From assembly GCF_011044155.1 (NCBI RefSeq), contig NZ_CP049056.1, positions 1,240,001 through 1,304,000 of the forward strand: a DNA stretch of 64,000 nucleotides, given 5' to 3'. Within the stretch, counting starts at the first letter, position 1. Every line of letters starts with the position of its first letter. Shown piece by piece: positions 1 to 8,752 of this stretch. The notes beneath the pieces are model-generated. The model was not told the DNA's origin, did no database searches, and was given only the letters and a program-made list of their open reading frames with translations. The DNA comes from Pikeienuella piscinae (GTDB lineage: Bacteria > Pseudomonadota > Alphaproteobacteria > Rhodobacterales > Rhodobacteraceae). The position numbers were made by a program, and so were the translations under genes.

Positions 1-969
1 ATGAACGGCTCCGCCGTCGCCGACACGGCGACCATTGGCACGATCATGATTCCACAGATGAAGAAACGCGGCTACAGCGCTGAGTTTTCGGCAGCGATCA
101 CAGCCATCGGCTCCACCATCGGTGGCATAATTCCGCCCAGCATCGCGATGATCATTCTGGCCAGCGGGGCCAATCTCTCGGTCGGCGCGCTCTTCGCGGG
201 GGGGGTCGTTCCGGGGTTGCTGATCGGTTTCTTGCTGATGATGGCGTGCTGGGCGATCGCGGCGCTACGCGGCTACGAGCGGGGCGACCGGCCCTTCACC
301 ATCGCCGGCGCGCTCCGCGCGTTCCGAGGCGCCGCCTTCGCGCTGATGATCCCGGTCGTTCTGGTGGCGGGGATTTTCGGCGGCTGGTTCAGCTCGGTCG
401 AGGCCGGGGCGATCACCGCCGCGGTGGCGCTGTTCGTCGGCGCCGTCGTCTATCGCTCGCTGAGCTTGCGCGACCTTCTTGCGGCTTTCGATCGGACGCT
501 GAAACTCAGCGCTTCGGTCTTCATCATCATCGCGGCGGCGGGCCCGTTCTCTTGGCTGTTGACGCGGATCGGGACGCTGACGGCGCTCGACGGGTGGCTC
601 GGCGGAATGGCCGGGACGCCGGTCCTGTTCGGCGCGGCGCTCCTGGCGCTGATCCTCGTCGCGGGAATGTTCATGGACGCCACCGCGAACATCATCGTTC
701 TCGGCCCGATGCTGGTCGCGAACTGCGTCGCCGCCGGGTTCGCGCCCGTGCAGGCGGCGATCGTGGTCGTGGTGGGGTTCCTCCTCGGCATCGTCACGCC
801 GCCCGTCGGGGTCTGCTATTTCACCGCGAGCGCGATCGCGGGCGCGAATCTGGGGCGCGTCGCGGTCGCGCTGCTGCCGTTCCTCGCCATCGAGTTGTTC
901 GTACTCGTGCTTATCCTCGCGCTCTCGCCTCTCACGCTCGCGCTGCCGCGCGTGCTGGGCCTCTTGTGA
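1..969 (+). CDS. TRAP transporter large permease (DctM type), 5' end cut by window
   Basis: Membrane channel subunit of a tripartite ATP-independent periplasmic transporter for an organic acid. The 322 visible residues are almost all hydrophobic helices. They carry the family's conserved segments around GSAVADTATIG at the N-terminus and IIPPSIAMIILAS near residue 43, and GIVTPPVGVCYF near residue 262. Full-length DctM proteins have about 425 residues, so roughly 100 N-terminal residues lie to the left of the window and the first ATG here is internal. It is followed 11 bases later by the small permease and then by the binding protein, so the operon order is M-Q-P. Substrate cannot be read from the sequence. 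Confidence 0.93.
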   Translation: MNGSAVADTATIGTIMIPQMKKRGYSAEFSAAITAIGSTIGGIIPPSIAMIILASGANLSVGALFAGGVVPGLLIGFLLMMACWAIAALRGYERGDRPFTIAGALRAFRGAAFALMIPVVLVAGIFGGWFSSVEAGAITAAVALFVGAVVYRSLSLRDLLAAFDRTLKLSASVFIIIAAAGPFSWLLTRIGTLTALDGWLGGMAGTPVLFGAALLALILVAGMFMDATANIIVLGPMLVANCVAAGFAPVQAAIVVVVGFLLGIVTPPVGVCYFTASAIAGANLGRVAVALLPFLAIELFVLVLILALSPLTLALPRVLGLL

Positions 970-979
970 AGGCGGCGCG

Positions 980-1498
980 ATGAAGGCGGTCAGGATTCTC
1001 GATCTTCTGCTGACGCGGGGCCTCTCCATCCTCTGCGGGCTCTTGCTCGCGGCGATGGTCCTCTTCACCATCTACACGGTGGTGATGCGGACGGTGTTCC
1101 TGGCGCCCCCGTTCTGGGGCGACACGCTGACGCTGTTCGCGAATATCTGGCTGGTGATGCTGGCCTTCGCGATGGCGGTCAGGGCGCGGACCGCCTTCGC
1201 GATCGAGTCGCTCTACGGGCTCTTGCCTGAGCGTCTGGTGAACGCGGCGCGGCTCCTCTGGCTCATCCTCTTCGCCCTGGTCGGCGCGCTGATGGCGATC
1301 TGGGGGTTCGCGGCCGCCGACCGGATCATGGGCGCCTATTGGGAGCTCGGGAACCTGCCGAAATCCTATCCGATGATGATCCTGCCGATCGCCGGCGTAC
1401 TGGTTTTTCTGGCCTCGGCGCTGACCATCGCCGAACATCTGGGCCTGATCGGGCCCACCTCGCAAAGTGAAGAAGAGCAACCGCAACAGGAGGAATGA
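980..1498 (+). CDS. TRAP transporter small permease (DctQ type)
   Basis: 172-residue four-helix membrane subunit that pairs with the large permease. Hydrophobic segments are visible near residues 10-35, 45-65, 85-110 and 130-150, the usual DctQ layout and size. The start is the ATG just after the DctM stop, preceded by AAGGCGGCG. The C-terminal tail is short and charged (SEEEQPQQEE). Its stop codon overlaps the start of the binding-protein gene (ATGA), indicating translational coupling. Confidence 0.9.
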   Translation: MKAVRILDLLLTRGLSILCGLLLAAMVLFTIYTVVMRTVFLAPPFWGDTLTLFANIWLVMLAFAMAVRARTAFAIESLYGLLPERLVNAARLLWLILFALVGALMAIWGFAAADRIMGAYWELGNLPKSYPMMILPIAGVLVFLASALTIAEHLGLIGPTSQSEEEQPQQEE

Positions 1499-2535
1499 CG
1501 ATGACGACCCGCATGATTCTCACCGCCGCCGCACTTCTGGCCGGCCTCTCCTGCGCCACCTCGGCGCAGGACAAGATCACGCTTCAGCTCGGCACCGCCG
1601 CGCAGCCGAGCTGGTCGCTCGGCAAGGTCATCAACGAGGTTCTGAAGCCGAAGATCGAGGAATATTCCGACGGCCGCATCGACGTCGTCGTCCATGGCGG
1701 CGGCTCACTTTGCAGCGAGCAGGCCTGCGTCGAGCAGGTCGGCCTCGGCCAGATCGACATCGCCTCCGTCTCCAGCGGCAATGTCGGCGCGTTCGGGACC
1801 ACGTTCGACATCATCAATCTGCCGTTCCTCTTTCGCGATCAGGACGCCGCGAGCGCGATGCTGAATGGCTGGCTTGCCGAAGAACTGTCGACCCGGGCGA
1901 CGGCCGACATGGGGATGCACATGCTGGCGCTAATCCCGGTCGGCGGGTTCCGCAATGTCGTGAACACGGAACGGGAGGTGCGGGTTCCCGCCGATCTCAA
2001 CGGCCTGAAGATCCGCGTCACCAAGAGCCCGACCGAGTTCAATCTGGTGAAGGCCTGGGGCGCCGCGCCGATTCCCTATGACTGGTCCTCGCTCTACGAG
2101 GGGCTGCAATCGGGCGTCGTGCAGGGGATGTATCTGCAGGACCCGTTCACCGCCGCCGGCAAGTTCTACGAGGTGGTCAGCAACATCACCGAGGTCGGCG
2201 CCGCCTGGAGCGCGCATCCCATCCTGATGAGCCAAGCGCGTTATGACGCCCTGCCCGACTGGGCGCGCGCGGCGATCGACAAGGCCGGCGCGGACGTGCA
2301 GGCCGCCGCTTTCGATTACGATCTGGCCTGGCAGACCTCCGCCGTGACGGCGATGGAGGGCAAGGTCGCGGTCTATCAACCGACAGAGGCGGAGATGGAC
2401 CTCTGGCGCGAGGGCGCGCGCGAGGCCTGGGTCGCGGTCAAGGGCGCCTACGACCCCGAGCTGGCGCGGCGCATCCTGAGCGAGCAACAGCTCGACAAGC
2501 TGATCGCGGATCTCGAAGCCGCGGGCGCGCTCTGA
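1495..2535 (+). CDS. TRAP transporter solute-binding protein (DctP type)
   Basis: Periplasmic binding protein of 346 residues. A Sec signal peptide is visible in the first ~25 residues (basic start, hydrophobic LTAAALLAGLS, cleavage near ATSAQD). DctP-family landmarks follow: an early strand ITLQLGTAAQP, the INLPFLFRD segment near residue 105, and the conserved region LNGLKIRVTKSPTE near residue 168 whose Arg normally pairs with the substrate carboxylate. Residues around YEGLQSGVVQGMY match the family dimer/ligand region. It is last of an M-Q-P operon and is followed by a perfect stem-loop before the amidohydrolase. Ligand unknown, probably a carboxylate. Confidence 0.93.
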   Translation: MTMTTRMILTAAALLAGLSCATSAQDKITLQLGTAAQPSWSLGKVINEVLKPKIEEYSDGRIDVVVHGGGSLCSEQACVEQVGLGQIDIASVSSGNVGAFGTTFDIINLPFLFRDQDAASAMLNGWLAEELSTRATADMGMHMLALIPVGGFRNVVNTEREVRVPADLNGLKIRVTKSPTEFNLVKAWGAAPIPYDWSSLYEGLQSGVVQGMYLQDPFTAAGKFYEVVSNITEVGAAWSAHPILMSQARYDALPDWARAAIDKAGADVQAAAFDYDLAWQTSAVTAMEGKVAVYQPTEAEMDLWREGAREAWVAVKGAYDPELARRILSEQQLDKLIADLEAAGAL

Positions 2536-2540
2536 AACCC

Positions 2541-2564
2541 GGCGGGGGCCGGCGCGCCCCCGCC
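2541..2564 (+). other. Perfect intercistronic stem-loop after TRAP binding-protein gene
   Basis: GGCGGGGGC (2541-2549) and GCCCCCGCC (2556-2564) form a 9-bp perfect stem with a 6-base loop, starting 6 bases after the binding-protein stop. There is no T-run, so it looks like an mRNA-stabilising or partial-termination hairpin rather than a classical terminator. It is one of six equivalent structures in this window. Confidence 0.7.
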
Positions 2565-2592
2565 GCAACTCGGCACAGGAGGAACCGGGCGC

Positions 2593-3489
2593 ATGATCGC
2601 TTTCGTCGATTCGCACCATCATCTCTGGGATGTCGAGCGCAACCATTACCCCTGGCTGCGGGAGACCGACCACGACCGCGGTTGGGGCGACTGGTCGGCG
2701 CTGCGCAAATCCTATCTCGCGGCCGATCTTCTGGCCGACGCGGCGGGGCTGCCGCTGGTGAAATCGGTGCATGTGCAGGCGAATTTCGACCCGACCGACC
2801 CGGTGGGAGAGACCCGCTGGCTGCATGAGGTGGCGGAGGACCCGGCGTCGCGCGGGCTGCCGCATGGCGTCGTCGCCTTCGCGGACCTTTCCGCCCCGGA
2901 CGCGGAGCGCGTGCTGGACGCGCACCAGGAATTTCCGCGTATGCGCGGCGTGCGGCAGGTGCTGAACCGTCACCCCGACCCGAAGCTGAACCGGGCCCCG
3001 GCCGACTATCTGGCTGATCCTGTGTGGCGGCGGATGGCGGGCCGCCTGGCGGCGCGCGGGCTTTCCTTCGACGCGCAGGTCTACCATCACCAGATGGCGG
3101 ATCTATTCGAGCTGGCGCGGCTCAATCCCGATCTCGTCATCGTGCTCGATCATATCGGCATGCCGGCGGAGCGCGACGCGGAGAACATCGCGGCGTGGCG
3201 CGAGGGAATCGCGCGCCTTTCCGACGCGCCCAACATCAACGTAAAGCTGAGCGGCTTCGGCATGGTCGACCTGCACTGGACTGAAGAGAGCATCCGGCCT
3301 TTCGTTCTCCACTGCATCGACCGGTTCGGCCCGGAGCGCGCGATGTTCGGCTCCAACTTTCCGGTCGACCGGCTGATGAGCGATTATCGCCGGCTCTGGC
3401 GGGCGTATGACACGCTCACGGCGGATTTCTCGGATGATGAACGGCGGATGATGTTCTCGGAGACGGCGGAACGGGTTTACCGCGTCTGA
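2593..3489 (+). CDS. Metal-dependent amidohydrolase/lactonase (COG3618 type)
   Basis: 298-residue TIM-barrel hydrolase of the amidohydrolase-2 superfamily, which includes fuconolactonase-like and 2-pyrone-4,6-dicarboxylate-lactonase-like enzymes. Metal and catalytic residues are visible: the HxH motif in DSHHHLWD at residue 6, a His in VLDHIGMP near residue 186, and the terminal Asp in SNFPVDR near residue 257. The start ATG follows AGGAGGAACCGGGCGC, a strong ribosome site. The gene lies downstream of a TRAP binding protein and its last 13 bases overlap the convergent TRAP fusion permease. A lactone or cyclic amide from the imported acid is a reasonable substrate class; the exact one is not evident. 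Confidence 0.85.
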   Translation: MIAFVDSHHHLWDVERNHYPWLRETDHDRGWGDWSALRKSYLAADLLADAAGLPLVKSVHVQANFDPTDPVGETRWLHEVAEDPASRGLPHGVVAFADLSAPDAERVLDAHQEFPRMRGVRQVLNRHPDPKLNRAPADYLADPVWRRMAGRLAARGLSFDAQVYHHQMADLFELARLNPDLVIVLDHIGMPAERDAENIAAWREGIARLSDAPNINVKLSGFGMVDLHWTEESIRPFVLHCIDRFGPERAMFGSNFPVDRLMSDYRRLWRAYDTLTADFSDDERRMMFSETAERVYRV

Positions 3490-5396
3490 ACCCCCGCCTC
3501 CTCCCGCCGGCGCGTCAATTGGGCCAGCGTCGGCGCCGCCGCGAGCGCCAGCGCCGCCAGCATCCAGACCGCGCCGAAGCCGGTGATCGCCGCGATCATC
3601 GCGGCCGCGCCGGCGGCGAGACAGGCGCGCTCCCATGGCTTTCCCGCAGTGATCCAGAAGCCCTGCGTCGCGCCGGCCAGCAGAATGGCGGCGGCGGCCG
3701 CGGCGAGCCCGGCCGCGAGCGCATCGCCGGGCGCATCGCCCCGCATCAGCAACCCGCCATTGTAGACCAGCAGGAAGGGCAGGATGTAGAGCATGAGGCA
3801 GAGGCGCGTCGCCTCCCACGCGGTGCGGAAATAGGGCGCGCCGGAGATCGCGCTCGCGGCGAGCGCGGCCGCCGCCACCGGCGGCGTGACCGAGGACATC
3901 ACCGCGAAATAGAGAATGAAGAAATTCGCGGTGAAGAGATCGACCCCGCTCTCGACCACGATCGGCCCGGCGATGGCGCTGACCAGCACATAGGCGCCGA
4001 CGGTCGGTATCCCGGCGCCGAGCAGCACGCACATCACAGCCGTCAGCGCCAGCGCGACCAGCATCGAGCCGCCCGAGAGGAGGTCGATGGCGGAGCCGAG
4101 CGGCACCGCGGCGCCGGTCGCGGTGACGGATTCGGCCAGAAGACCGATGGCCCCGATGATGACGGCGATGCCGGCGCCCATCTTCGCGCCGGCGGCCATG
4201 CCGTCGAGCAGCTTCAGGGTGAAGGCGCGCAATTCCTGCGCCAGCGCAGCCAGCGGGCGCGCCGGACGGCTCAGCGCGAGATTCACCGGGATCATCACCA
4301 GCCGGGTCGCGGCCAGCGTCACGATGGCCCAGAACCCGGCGAAAGAGACCGAGTAGAGATTGACGAGCAGGTAGACCAGGACGCCGGTCGGGATCACGAA
4401 GACAGGCAGGAACCGGACCAGGACACGCAGGTCGGGCGCGACGTTCTGGCGGACGATGCCGAGCCGGCGCGACTTGAAATAGACGCTTGCGAGCAGAGCC
4501 AGATAAAAGAGCAGCGCCGGGATGACCGCCGCGGCGGCGACTTCAAGATAGGTGACGGAGAGAATCGCGGCCATGATGAAGGCGACGGAACCCATCACCG
4601 GCGGCACCAGTTGCCCGCCGGTGGAGGCCGCGGCCTCGATCGCGCCGGCGGTGGCGGCGTCGTATCCTTCGCGCTTCATGATCGGGATGGTGTAGGAGCC
4701 GGTGATCGCGACATTGGCGACGGCGGCGCCGGTCACCGTGCCCATGAGGCTGGAACTGACGACAGCGCTCAGCCCGGCGCCGCCGGGAAAGGCGCGGCTC
4801 ACGGCCTTGCCGATCTCGACGAAGGCGCGGTTGCCGTCCAGCGATTGCAGCAGCCCGCCGAAGACCATGAAAAGAAAGATGAAATTGGCGGAGATCGCCA
4901 TGAACTGCCCGTAGAGCCCGCTATAGAGCCCGATGGAGAGGTTCGAGACCACGGTGTCGAAGGGGATGCGGCTGCCGGCGGCCGAAGTCGGCAGCATGTA
5001 GCCCCAGAAATTATAGACGACGGCGGCAAGCGCGATCAGCGGCAGGGCGGCGCCCCAGCGCTGGCGCGCCGCCTCCAGCACCGCGAACATCAGCGCGAGG
5101 CCGACCCAGACGTCGAGACGGCCCGGAAAGCCCTGATTCACGATCAGCGCATCGTAATTGACCTGGACATAGAGCGAGCAGCCGAACGCCGTCAGCGCCA
5201 CAAGCAGAAGCCAGCAGCGGCGCGACCGGCTCTCGGTCTCCAGCGCGGCGCCGAGCAGCACGAGCTGAAGCGCAATGCCGAGATGGGTGTTCTGCACCAG
5301 CACCGACGGCTGGAGAGGAGTTTGCGTGGCGCTGAGCTGATAAATCGTCATCGCCAGCGCGAGCGCGGTCAGAAGCCGGGCCGCTATTGAACGCAT
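3477..5396 (-). CDS. TRAP transporter fused permease (4TM/12TM, TAXI type)
   Basis: 639-residue membrane protein combining the small (Q) and large (M) TRAP subunits in one chain, the form that partners TAXI binding proteins. About 16-18 hydrophobic helices are visible. The central block with SSSLMGTVTGAAVANVAITG near residue 210 and QLVPPVMGSVAF near residue 262 is the DctM signature region, repeated at SVTPPVAAAALAASAI near residue 505. The start ATG has AAAGGGAAC upstream. It is transcribed leftward from the TAXI binding-protein gene, separated by a perfect stem-loop. Confidence 0.93.
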   Translation of the reverse strand: MRSIAARLLTALALAMTIYQLSATQTPLQPSVLVQNTHLGIALQLVLLGAALETESRSRRCWLLLVALTAFGCSLYVQVNYDALIVNQGFPGRLDVWVGLALMFAVLEAARQRWGAALPLIALAAVVYNFWGYMLPTSAAGSRIPFDTVVSNLSIGLYSGLYGQFMAISANFIFLFMVFGGLLQSLDGNRAFVEIGKAVSRAFPGGAGLSAVVSSSLMGTVTGAAVANVAITGSYTIPIMKREGYDAATAGAIEAAASTGGQLVPPVMGSVAFIMAAILSVTYLEVAAAAVIPALLFYLALLASVYFKSRRLGIVRQNVAPDLRVLVRFLPVFVIPTGVLVYLLVNLYSVSFAGFWAIVTLAATRLVMIPVNLALSRPARPLAALAQELRAFTLKLLDGMAAGAKMGAGIAVIIGAIGLLAESVTATGAAVPLGSAIDLLSGGSMLVALALTAVMCVLLGAGIPTVGAYVLVSAIAGPIVVESGVDLFTANFFILYFAVMSSVTPPVAAAALAASAISGAPYFRTAWEATRLCLMLYILPFLLVYNGGLLMRGDAPGDALAAGLAAAAAAILLAGATQGFWITAGKPWERACLAAGAAAMIAAITGFGAVWMLAALALAAAPTLAQLTRRREEAGVQTR

Positions 5397-5419
5397 GCCG
5401 TTCCCTTTCCGGAGCGGGT

Positions 5420-5444
5420 CCGCCGCGCCCGGAGGGCGCGGCGG
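5420..5444 (-). other. Perfect intercistronic stem-loop after TAXI binding-protein gene
   Basis: CCGCCGCGCCC (5420-5430) and GGGCGCGGCGG (5434-5444) form an 11-bp perfect stem with a 3-base loop between the binding-protein stop and the permease start. No T-run follows in the direction of transcription. Confidence 0.72.
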
Positions 5445-5457
5445 CAGGCGGGCGGGA

Positions 5458-6471
5458 TTACTCGATCAGGCCGGCGTCGCGATAGGCGCGGAGCGCGCCG
5501 GGATGGAGCTTCTCCTCGATCCCGTAGGGCAGGAACGCCGGCGTGAAGAGGACGCCAAGCCCGCCGGCGGCGTTGATCTCCTCCAGATGCGCGAGGGTCT
5601 GGCTGACGTATTCGTAGGCCATGTCCTCGGGGAAAGTGGCGTCGACGGCGACGAAGTCGGGATTGGCGTAGAGCATGACGTCGCCGTCCTGGATCGGCAG
5701 CGTGCCATCCGGAACCGTCAGGATGTGATAGGGCACGCCGATCTCGTCATGGGTCTTGCGCATCCCCGCCTCGGTCCAGGGGACGATGTGAAAGCCCCTG
5801 CCCGACTGTTCGAGATTGAGAACGCCGGGCACGACGCCGACCTTGTTGTCGGCGGCGTTATACCAGCTCAGCGTCAACCCGACATCGATTGTGCCGTCGA
5901 GAAGGCCGGAGAAGATGTCGGCGAAAGAGAGATACTGAAGCGTCACCTCGTCGAAGACGCCGAGCGCCTTCAGCGTCTCCTCCGCCATCACCGTCGCGGT
6001 GCCGGCCTTGGGGCCGAGCGCGACGGTGCGGCCCTTGAGATCCGCGGGCGTCATGATGTCCTCGTCCGCGGTCGTCAGCATCCAGATCGGCCAGGTCGCG
6101 TTCATCAACGCCCTGATCTCGAGATCGCCGAGCCCGTCCTGAAAGGGCGGCTGATTGTTCGCCGCCAGCCAGGGGCTGACCGGATCGCAGTTGAAGATGA
6201 GATTCGTGCGGTCCTCGGCGCCGATCGCGTAGCGCAGATTGTAGATATAGCCCTGCGTCGGCTGCGGCTTGCTGCGCAGCGTCTCCGAATTCTGCTCGAG
6301 AATCCGGGCGATCCCAAGCGACCATTCATATTCGCCGATCCCGGCGGGCGCGGTGAGATGGTCGACGACGGTCGGCTCCGCCGCGACGCCGTCCGCGGCG
6401 GTCGCGGCCATCGCCGCCACGAGCGCGAGCCTCACGGCCGGCCGGCCCAGGATTTTGAATTTCAGACGCAT
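5458..6471 (-). CDS. TAXI-family TRAP solute-binding protein
   Basis: 337-residue periplasmic binding protein of the TAXI class. The chosen start is the ATG at 6471 because GGAGGAG sits 7 bases upstream and a signal peptide begins directly there (MRLKFKILG, hydrophobic LALVAAMAATA, cleavage near GVAAEP). An ATG 30 bases upstream is possible but would put charged residues ahead of the signal. Family features include EYEWSLGIARIL early, then GRTVALGPKAGTATVM near residue 160, the glycine-rich loop of TAXI proteins. It is first of a two-gene operon with the fused permease and divergent from the lactonase gene. Confidence 0.9.
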   Translation of the reverse strand: MRLKFKILGRPAVRLALVAAMAATAADGVAAEPTVVDHLTAPAGIGEYEWSLGIARILEQNSETLRSKPQPTQGYIYNLRYAIGAEDRTNLIFNCDPVSPWLAANNQPPFQDGLGDLEIRALMNATWPIWMLTTADEDIMTPADLKGRTVALGPKAGTATVMAEETLKALGVFDEVTLQYLSFADIFSGLLDGTIDVGLTLSWYNAADNKVGVVPGVLNLEQSGRGFHIVPWTEAGMRKTHDEIGVPYHILTVPDGTLPIQDGDVMLYANPDFVAVDATFPEDMAYEYVSQTLAHLEEINAAGGLGVLFTPAFLPYGIEEKLHPGALRAYRDAGLIE

Positions 6472-6532
6472 TCTTTTCTCCTCCTTGTTGTCAGTCGCCA
6501 TCTATTGCTCTTGTCGGAATCGCGCCGGGTAA

Positions 6533-6563
6533 GGTTGACATATGGATTGCCGACAATCTTAAT
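6533..6563 (+). promoter_or_regulatory. Candidate promoter with overlapping TGTCAAC-type operator
   Basis: TTGACA (6535-6540), a 17-base spacer and CTTAAT (6558-6563) make a good sigma-70-type promoter for the rightward lactonase gene. The -35 element lies inside ATATGTCAACC (read on the minus strand), the same 8-mer ATGTCAAC found in the other two divergent promoter regions of this cluster. A repressor bound there would block the promoter. The match is by eye. Confidence 0.45.
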
Positions 6564-6623
6564 TCTGTTGCAGACACTCCGGAGAGTCCAGCGACTTCCG
6601 GCGCCGTGGGAGAGGGAGACACA

Positions 6624-7514
6624 ATGCGCCCGACCGACTACGTCGTGCCGCTTGAGCGGATCAGCCATGTCGGCGACGGCCTCAGCCGGCCGGAATGCAT
6701 CCTTGCGCAGCAAAACGGCGTGCTCTGGATTTCGGACGACAAGAGCGGCGTGGTGAAGCTTTCCCCCGACGGAACGCACGAACGGATCGGCGCGCTCGGC
6801 GGCGCGCCGAACGGCGTCGCGATGGACCGGGACGGCTCGTTCGTCGTCGCGAATATCGAGACGGGGTCGCTCCAGCGCCTCAACCGCGACGGGTCCAGCG
6901 AGACGATGCTCGACCGGCTCGACGGCCAGCCGCTCGGCGCGGTCAATTTCGCGCTTTACGACAGCAAATGGCGGCTCTGGGTCTCCGTCTCCACGCGGAC
7001 GATCCCGCGCCGGAAAGCGATCGACGAACCGCGCCCGGACGGCTACGTCATGCTGATTGACGGGGATCGCGCGCGGATCGTCGCCGACGGGTTCCATTTC
7101 ACCAACGAAGTCAGGCTTAACCTCGACGAGAGCGTGCTCTATGTCGCTGAAACGGCGCGCGGCCGGGTCACCGCCTTCGATATCGGCGGCGACGGCGCGC
7201 TCTCGAACCGGCGCGTCCATGGCCCGGACGGGTTCTGGCCGGGCGCGCTGATCGACGGGATCACGGTCGACGCGACCGGCGCGCTTTGGATCACCGAGAT
7301 CACGCGCAATGCGCTGATCGTACTGCCGCAGGGCGGCGAGCCGGTCGTCGCGGTCGAGGGGCCGGACGAGGGGCCGACCTGGTTCCCGACCTCGGTGACG
7401 TTCGGCGGCGCGGACCTGAAGGACGCCTATATCGGCTCACTGAAAATGGACAGGCTTGCGCGGTTCCGCGCCCCCGTCGCCGGGCCGCCGCCGCCTCACT
7501 GGCTGATCGGATGA
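6624..7514 (+). CDS. SMP-30/gluconolactonase-like lactonase
   Basis: 296-residue six-bladed beta-propeller hydrolase. The start at 6624 is preferred over an in-frame GTG at 6606 because the purine run GGAGAGGGAGAC lies just upstream of the ATG. Metal ligands typical of SMP-30 enzymes can be placed: Glu in RPECIL near residue 20, Asn in FTNEVRLN near residue 160 and Asp in DGITVDATG near residue 212. The gene ends in an ATGA overlap with the MFS transporter, so the two are translated together. With the upstream amidohydrolase it gives the island two candidate lactone hydrolases. Confidence 0.87.
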   Translation: MRPTDYVVPLERISHVGDGLSRPECILAQQNGVLWISDDKSGVVKLSPDGTHERIGALGGAPNGVAMDRDGSFVVANIETGSLQRLNRDGSSETMLDRLDGQPLGAVNFALYDSKWRLWVSVSTRTIPRRKAIDEPRPDGYVMLIDGDRARIVADGFHFTNEVRLNLDESVLYVAETARGRVTAFDIGGDGALSNRRVHGPDGFWPGALIDGITVDATGALWITEITRNALIVLPQGGEPVVAVEGPDEGPTWFPTSVTFGGADLKDAYIGSLKMDRLARFRAPVAGPPPPHWLIG

Positions 7515-8752
7515 CCCACGCGGGCGCCAAGCTGACCCCGGTCTGGGGCATCGGGTTCGTGCTCGCCTATCAGACCGCGATCGTCGGCATGGGCCAGACC
7601 GCGCCGGTGCTGGCGCCGGTCGCCGCGGCGGAGATCGGCGTAGACGCGGCCAATGTCGGCTATTTCACCGCCATCGTCTTCGGAACCGCGCTCTTCTCCT
7701 CGAACGGCGTCGCGGGGCTGATGGCGCGGCTCGGCTCCTTCGTCGGTTCGGCGGCCTCGCTTCTGACGGCCGCGCTTGGCGTTCTCTGCGTCGCCTTCGC
7801 GGAATCGGTCTGGATGATCGTGCTCGGGGCGATGCTGATCGGGGTCGGCTACGGGCCGGTGAATCCGCTCGGCTCGCGCGTGCTGATGCGGGTCGCGCCG
7901 GCGGGGCGGCGTAACCTGATCTTCTCGATCAAGCAATCCAGCGTCTCCATCGGCGGTGCGGTGGCCGGCGTGGTGCTGCCGGCGCTCGCGCTCGGCTTCG
8001 GCTGGCGCGCGGCGGTGGCGGCGACCGGGGTCTTCGCGCTGATCGTCGTCGGCTTCGCCTTTCCGACCCGCGCCGCGGTCGGCGACGACGCGGAGGCCGG
8101 CGCCTCCATCCGGTTCATCGGGCCGCTCAAGGTGGCGGCTGCGGTGATCGCGGAGGCCGAGCTCAGAAGCGTGGCCGCGGCGGCGTTCTCATTCTCCATG
8201 ATGCAGTTCGGTTTCATGTCGATCTACGTCACCCTGCTCTGGGGCTGGCTCGACATCGCGCCGGCGGTGGCGGCGGCGATGCTTTCGGTCAGCCTCATCG
8301 CCAGCATCGCAGGGCGCATCTTCTGGGGCTGGCGCGCGGATGGGGGGAACCCGCCGCTGATCCTTCTCGGACTCGCCTGGTGCGGGGCGGTCTCGCTCAT
8401 GCTGATGCTGCTGATGTCGCCGGAATGGCCGCTTTTCGCGACTACGCTCTTTAGCGCCGCGCTCGGCTTCGGGGCGATGAGCTGGAGCGGCGTCCTGCTG
8501 TCTGAAGTCGCGAGGATCGGAGCCGCGCGCAAGGACCCGGCCGGCACGCTTCGCGCGACGGCCGGCACGATGGTGTTCGCCTATCTCGGCGGGCTTCTGG
8601 GGCCTGCGATGCTGAGCCTTTCGGCGGCGCTGTTCGGCGGCTACAGCGCCGGCGTCGTCGCGATCGCGGCTTGCATGGCGGCGACGGGAATCGCCCTCGC
8701 GCCGAATGCAAGGAAGACAAGTGAAATGTTGGAGGCGAGAGATGACGGTTGA
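7511..8752 (+). CDS. MFS transporter
   Basis: 413-residue major facilitator superfamily carrier with twelve hydrophobic segments. It begins at the ATG overlapping the lactonase stop, and the frame upstream of this ATG is not protein-like. The conserved cytoplasmic loop after helix 2 (GLMARLGSFVGS near residue 70) and the central loop near residue 200 are visible. It probably moves a sugar acid or another intermediate of the catabolic island. Its last 11 bases overlap the following SDR gene. Confidence 0.88.
   Translation: MTHAGAKLTPVWGIGFVLAYQTAIVGMGQTAPVLAPVAAAEIGVDAANVGYFTAIVFGTALFSSNGVAGLMARLGSFVGSAASLLTAALGVLCVAFAESVWMIVLGAMLIGVGYGPVNPLGSRVLMRVAPAGRRNLIFSIKQSSVSIGGAVAGVVLPALALGFGWRAAVAATGVFALIVVGFAFPTRAAVGDDAEAGASIRFIGPLKVAAAVIAEAELRSVAAAAFSFSMMQFGFMSIYVTLLWGWLDIAPAVAAAMLSVSLIASIAGRIFWGWRADGGNPPLILLGLAWCGAVSLMLMLLMSPEWPLFATTLFSAALGFGAMSWSGVLLSEVARIGAARKDPAGTLRATAGTMVFAYLGGLLGPAMLSLSAALFGGYSAGVVAIAACMAATGIALAPNARKTSEMLEARDDG

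Noticed and set aside
2541-2564. Rho-independent terminators after the binding-protein genes
   Set aside because: Stems are strong but none is followed by a T-run, and coding continues on the same strand shortly after; intercistronic hairpins fit better.
3519-5390. 623-codon open frame opposite the TRAP fusion permease
   Set aside because: Arg/Glu/Gly/Asp-rich low-complexity translation with no family features. It mirrors a clear membrane protein; high GC keeps antisense frames open.
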